This document shows positions 60,928 through 64,000 of a DNA stretch of 64,000 bases, piece after piece. Where the stretch lies: positions 1 to 64,000 of the forward strand of contig JBHOQX010000044.1 in the NCBI GenBank assembly GCA_042408595.1, given 5' to 3'. This DNA comes from JBHOQX01 sp042408595. GTDB lineage: Bacteria > Chloroflexota > Chloroflexia > Chloroflexales > Roseiflexaceae. Under the pieces are notes generated by a model. That model was not told where the DNA came from and made no database searches. It saw only the letters and a list, made by a program, of their open reading frames with translations. The translations under genes were made by a program, and so were the position numbers. Each line of letters begins with the position of its first letter. Position 1 is the first letter of the stretch.

Positions 60928-62286
60928 ATGGCAGCGGCTGCGACTTCTGATCCGCGCGTCCCGGTCACCGTGCTCACCGGCTTTCTTGGCGCCGGCAAGA
61001 CCACGCTGCTCAACCGCATCCTGTCCGAGCAGCACGGCAAGCGCATCGCCGTGATCGAAAATGAGTTCGGCGAGGTGGGAGTCGATAACGACCTGGTGAT
61101 CAACGCCGAGGAAGAGATCTTCGAGATGAACAACGGCTGCATCTGCTGCACCGTACGTGGCGATCTCATCCGCATCCTCGGCACGCTGATGAAACGCCGG
61201 GATCGCTTCGATTACATCTTGATCGAGACGACCGGCCTGGCCGACCCCGGCCCGGTGGCGCAGACCTTTTTCGTGGACGATGAGATGCAGGACAAGCTGC
61301 GGCTCGACGGGATCGTGACACTGGTGGATGCACGGCACATCGTGCAGCACCTTGACGACGCGCCCGAGGCGAAGGAGCAGATCGCCTTCGCCGACGTGAT
61401 GATCATCAACAAAACCGACCTGGTGACGCCCGCCGAGCTTGACGCGCTCGAAGCCCGCATCCGCTCAATGAACGCCGCCGCGCGCATCGTGCGCGCGCAG
61501 CACGCCGCGGTCGACCTCGACCTGATCCTCCACATCGGCGGTTTCAACCTGGAGCGCGCGCTGCAGATCGACCCGCAGTTCATGGAGCCGGAGTACCCGT
61601 TCGAGGAGGCGCAGGTCTACCAGCTCGACCCCGGCGACTATACGCTGGCCGTGCAGCCCGGCCCCGACCCGACGATGAACGTCGCGCTGCTGCCGCTGCC
61701 AGCCGCCACGCGCGAGGCGCTCGAAGCGAGCCTGATGGACGCAGTGCTGCTGTTCTCCGACGACGAGCGCGATACGCCGCCGGGGGCACGGCTGGTGCCC
61801 GGGCGCGAGCTGCGCCGGCTGCAACTGCTGAGCGACCGCGCCATGCACTTCCCGATCCGGATCGAGCGCGCCGGGGCCTACGCGCTGTTCACTGAGCATC
61901 GCCCGGAGGAGTTCGCAGCCAGGTTATGCGCCGGCGCAGCGCCGCTGGCGCCGGCGCTGGTGCGCGTGTGCAAGCCGGACCACGAGCACGACGATGACGT
62001 ATCATCGGTCGGGATCACCACGCCCGGCGACCTGGACCCCAGAAAGCTGAACGCCTGGCTCAGCGATCTGCTGCGCACCCAGGGGCCGGATATCTTCCGC
62101 ATGAAGGGGGTGCTCAGCATCAAGGGCGAATCCCGGCGCTTCGTCTTCCAGGGCGTCCATATGCTCTTCGATGGGCGGCCAGACCGCCCCTGGGACACCG
62201 AGCCACGCACCAACAAGCTGATCTTCATCGGCCGCAACCTGGATCGGGACGCTCTGAAGGCGGGTTTCCACGCCTGCCTCGCGTGA
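60928..62286 (+). CDS. CobW/COG0523-family metallochaperone GTPase 1
   Basis: A 452-residue G3E GTPase: Walker A GFLGAGKTTLLN (about 20-31), conserved ENEFGEVGVDND, the CxCC metal motif in NNGCICCTVRGDL (about 72-76), ETTGLADP, NKTDL (about 167), and a C-terminal CobW_C domain (about 285-450) with a HEHDDD metal-binding stretch around 351. COG0523 proteins insert or donate zinc or cobalt, and many are under Zur control. AAGGAGG lies 6 nt before ATG 60928. It heads an operon with the WD40, zinc-ribbon and second GTPase genes. Confidence 0.92.
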   Translation: MAAAATSDPRVPVTVLTGFLGAGKTTLLNRILSEQHGKRIAVIENEFGEVGVDNDLVINAEEEIFEMNNGCICCTVRGDLIRILGTLMKRRDRFDYILIETTGLADPGPVAQTFFVDDEMQDKLRLDGIVTLVDARHIVQHLDDAPEAKEQIAFADVMIINKTDLVTPAELDALEARIRSMNAAARIVRAQHAAVDLDLILHIGGFNLERALQIDPQFMEPEYPFEEAQVYQLDPGDYTLAVQPGPDPTMNVALLPLPAATREALEASLMDAVLLFSDDERDTPPGARLVPGRELRRLQLLSDRAMHFPIRIERAGAYALFTEHRPEEFAARLCAGAAPLAPALVRVCKPDHEHDDDVSSVGITTPGDLDPRKLNAWLSDLLRTQGPDIFRMKGVLSIKGESRRFVFQGVHMLFDGRPDRPWDTEPRTNKLIFIGRNLDRDALKAGFHACLA

Positions 62287-62299
62287 AAGGGCGCCATCG

Positions 62300-63481
62300 A
62301 TGACACGCCGCACACTACCATCCTTGTTCCGCACCGGATCGCGGGCAACGCTCAGCCCGCACTGGCGGGCCGACATGGATGGGTGCCATATCATCGCGCT
62401 GCGCTGGGCGCCCGATGGGCGCACGCTTGCCGCGGCCGCCGCCGATGGGCCGATTGCGTTGTTCGACGCCCAGGGCGGCAAGCTGCGACACCTGCTCCCC
62501 GGCCATGGCCCAGGAACACTGGCGATCGACTGGCGGCCGGACGGCGCGCTCTTGGCCAGCGCCGGACAGGACGGCGCGATCCGCTTCTGGGATACGGCCG
62601 CCGGCACGGAGCGCCTGACGCTGCCCGGCGGGGGTGCGTGGGTCGAGTGCATCGCCTGGAGCCCGACCCTCGCCCCGGCCACACCGACGCCGCGTGGCCG
62701 GCAGGCTGCCCCGCCGGCTGGCACGCCGCCGGCGCAGCCGTTCATCCTGGCGACGGCCGCCGGCAAGACTTTGCGCTTCTGGGATGCCGATGGCCGCCTG
62801 CTGCGCGAGACACGCGATCACCCAAGCACGATCGCCGATCTGGCCTGGATGCCGGGCGCCGGGCGCGTCCGCCCGCTGGCGATGGGGCCGGCTGCGGCCT
62901 CCGCCGACCACCTGGCGCCGATCCTGGCGGTCGCGACGTACGGCGGGCTGACGCTGTGGCGGCCAGACTGCGGCGAGCCGCTTGGCCGGTATGCCTGGAA
63001 AGGATCGACGCTGGTGATCGCCTGGAGTCCGGACGGCAACTACATCGCCACCGGCGACCAGGATGCGACCGTCCATTTCTGGATCACCCGCACCGGGCAG
63101 GACTTGCAGATGTGGGGCTACCCGACCAAGGTGCGCGAGCTGGCATGGGATCCATCCAGCCGCTACCTGGCGACCGGCGGCGGTCCAACGGTGACGGTCT
63201 GGGACTGCGCCGGCGACGGCCCGGAGGGGACCCGCCCGCTGCAACTCGACGCGCATAAGGGGCAGATCACGGCGCTGAGCTTTCGGCGCCACAGCGCGAT
63301 CCTGGCGTCCGGGTGCGCCGATGGCCTGATAGCGCTCTGGCATGTCGGCAGGAGCGCCCGCCCGCTATCGGTGGCGCAGCTTGCCGGGCCGATCAGCCTG
63401 CTCACCTGGTCGCCTGACGACCGGTGGCTGGCAGTCGGCAGCGCGGCCGGCGAGGTCGCGGTCTTTGTCGAGCCGGTCTGA
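62300..63481 (+). CDS. WD40-repeat protein
   Basis: A 393-residue protein with about seven WD40 repeats: IALRWAPDGRTLAAAAADGPIALFD, AIDWRPDGALLASAGQDGAIRFWD, VIAWSPDGNYIATGDQDATVHFW, LAWDPSSRYLATGGGPTVTVWD, LSFRRHSAILASGCADGLIALWH and LTWSPDDRWLAVGSAAGEVAVF. It forms a beta propeller and is a protein-interaction scaffold. No signal peptide. It lies 13 bp after the GTPase gene, so it shares the Zur-like promoter; WD40 proteins are seen beside COG0523 genes in other bacteria, but the role is not known. Confidence 0.9.
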   Translation: MTRRTLPSLFRTGSRATLSPHWRADMDGCHIIALRWAPDGRTLAAAAADGPIALFDAQGGKLRHLLPGHGPGTLAIDWRPDGALLASAGQDGAIRFWDTAAGTERLTLPGGGAWVECIAWSPTLAPATPTPRGRQAAPPAGTPPAQPFILATAAGKTLRFWDADGRLLRETRDHPSTIADLAWMPGAGRVRPLAMGPAAASADHLAPILAVATYGGLTLWRPDCGEPLGRYAWKGSTLVIAWSPDGNYIATGDQDATVHFWITRTGQDLQMWGYPTKVRELAWDPSSRYLATGGGPTVTVWDCAGDGPEGTRPLQLDAHKGQITALSFRRHSAILASGCADGLIALWHVGRSARPLSVAQLAGPISLLTWSPDDRWLAVGSAAGEVAVFVEPV

Positions 63482-63582
63482 TCGTATTTCGGAGAGGCGG
63501 GGCGCACAGCCGTAGCAGGCTGCGGCCACCACACCCCGCGCCGAGGGCGACTGGGTACGCCCTTCATCAGTGGAGGATCGGG

Positions 63583-63822
63583 ATGCCGCTTTACGTCTAC
63601 GCATGTCACGACTGCGAGATCGAGGTCGAGGAGTTGCGTCCGGTTGAGCGCGCCGACGATCCCGTCGAATGCCCGATCTGCCACGGCCTTTGCGCCCGGG
63701 CGCTGCCGATCGTCGCCATCGGCCGCACGGCCGCCCCATCTGCGCCTGCGCCGGTCTACGGGAGCGTACCGGCGGGCTACCACGGCCTGGCGTGCGGCTG
63801 CTGCGCGCCGCGCCGACGCTAA
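63583..63822 (+). CDS. Small zinc-ribbon protein (FmdB-like)
   Basis: A 79-residue protein beginning MPLYVYACHDCEIEVEELR, with paired CxxC motifs (CHDC about 8-11, CPIC about 31-34) as in the FmdB/CxxC-CxxC-SSSS family, and a Cys/Gly-rich end (GLACGCCAP). It probably binds zinc. GTGGAGGA precedes ATG 63583. It lies between the WD40 and second GTPase genes, consistent with a zinc-linked operon. Confidence 0.8.
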   Translation: MPLYVYACHDCEIEVEELRPVERADDPVECPICHGLCARALPIVAIGRTAAPSAPAPVYGSVPAGYHGLACGCCAPRRR

Positions 63823-63842
63823 GCGCGCGAAAGGAGGAGCGG

Positions 63843-64000
63843 ATGAGCCTGCTCGAATCGGCGCTGCCGATACCGGTCACCATTCTCACCGGCTACCTCG
63901 GGGCCGGCAAGACCACCCTGCTCAACCGCATTCTGCGTGGCGATCATGGCCTGCGGGTCGCTGTGATGGTCAACGATTTCGGCCCGATCAATATCGATAC
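63843..64000 (+). CDS. CobW/COG0523-family GTPase 2 (3' truncated by window)
   Basis: The first 52 residues of a second G3E GTPase: PVTILTGYLGAGKTTLLNRIL (Walker A) and VAVMVNDFGPINID, the region that in family members leads to the metal motif. AAAGGAGGAGCGG precedes ATG 63843. It differs clearly from the first GTPase, so is a paralogue, not a duplicate. The rest lies beyond base 64000. Confidence 0.88.
   Translation, partial: MSLLESALPIPVTILTGYLGAGKTTLLNRILRGDHGLRVAVMVNDFGPINID

Noticed and set aside
1..64000. CRISPR arrays, insertion sequences with transposase, rRNA operons
   Set aside because: No regular spaced repeats, transposase frames or rRNA signatures were seen on reading through the window.

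Overview
The window is GC-rich bacterial DNA (roughly 70% by eye) with long genes, frequent GTG starts and many short GC-rich intergenic repeats. PASTA and FHA serine/threonine kinases, duplicated YbhN-type flippase-like proteins, HEAT and WD40 proteins, an alpha-2-macroglobulin-like giant and GpsA/SorC/FGGY sugar genes together suggest a member of the Chloroflexota (Roseiflexus/Kouleothrix-like). This is an inference: no rRNA or ribosomal protein marker is present.

Layout. 1-3.8 kb: end of hydantoinase A, hydantoinase B and an acetamidase/formamidase, with two copies of a 104-bp inverted-repeat element. 4-6.1 kb: two YbhN/LPG-synthase-TM-like membrane proteins. 6.3-14.1 kb: an FHA serine/threonine kinase, purQ (with a low-complexity insert), an AEC transporter, a nucleoside hydrolase diverging from an RNase H-like nuclease, and a PASTA kinase. 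14.3-15.7 kb: a GT2 glycosyltransferase and tRNA-Gly(GCC) with promoter and hairpin.

15.7-34.7 kb is a carbohydrate island of visibly lower GC, starting right after tRNA-Gly. It holds three FGGY kinases of different subfamilies (AraB-, RhaB- and XylB-like), an RpiB-family isomerase resembling the tetrulose-phosphate isomerases EryI/DerI, a GpsA-like dehydrogenase, an SDR, two zinc MDR dehydrogenases, a binding protein and two permeases of an ABC importer (no ATPase), a SorC regulator, a Cache-HAMP-STAS sensor and a cupin. I read it as import and catabolism of a polyol or rare sugar: oxidation to a ketose, phosphorylation, isomerisation into the pentose phosphate pool. The regulatory DNA is well preserved: a divergent promoter with a repeated 14-bp operator-like site, and a perfect 13-bp inverted repeat before the transporter.

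35-43 kb: a PIN toxin with a frame-broken antitoxin, a 1801-residue alpha-2-macroglobulin-like protein without thioester, and a secreted glycosidase. 43.8-47.7 kb: HEAT protein, class I glutamine amidotransferase (PuuD type), WecG/TagA glycosyltransferase, small membrane protein, glyoxalase-like protein. 47.9-50.4 kb: an NtrC-type sigma-54 activator diverging from a stand-alone receiver protein; between them lies a consensus sigma-54 promoter followed by a hairpin, possibly a small RNA. 50.4-59.6 kb: a frame-broken methyltransferase, a three-gene cell-wall operon behind a consensus promoter that contains a LexA-like palindrome, an eIF2B-like protein, a hybrid histidine kinase and a cyanophycinase-like protein with a CysS-like tail. 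60-64 kb: a putative zinc-homeostasis block, with a Fur/Zur-type regulator, a COG0523 GTPase behind a double palindrome over its promoter, a WD40 protein, a zinc-ribbon protein and the start of a second COG0523 GTPase.
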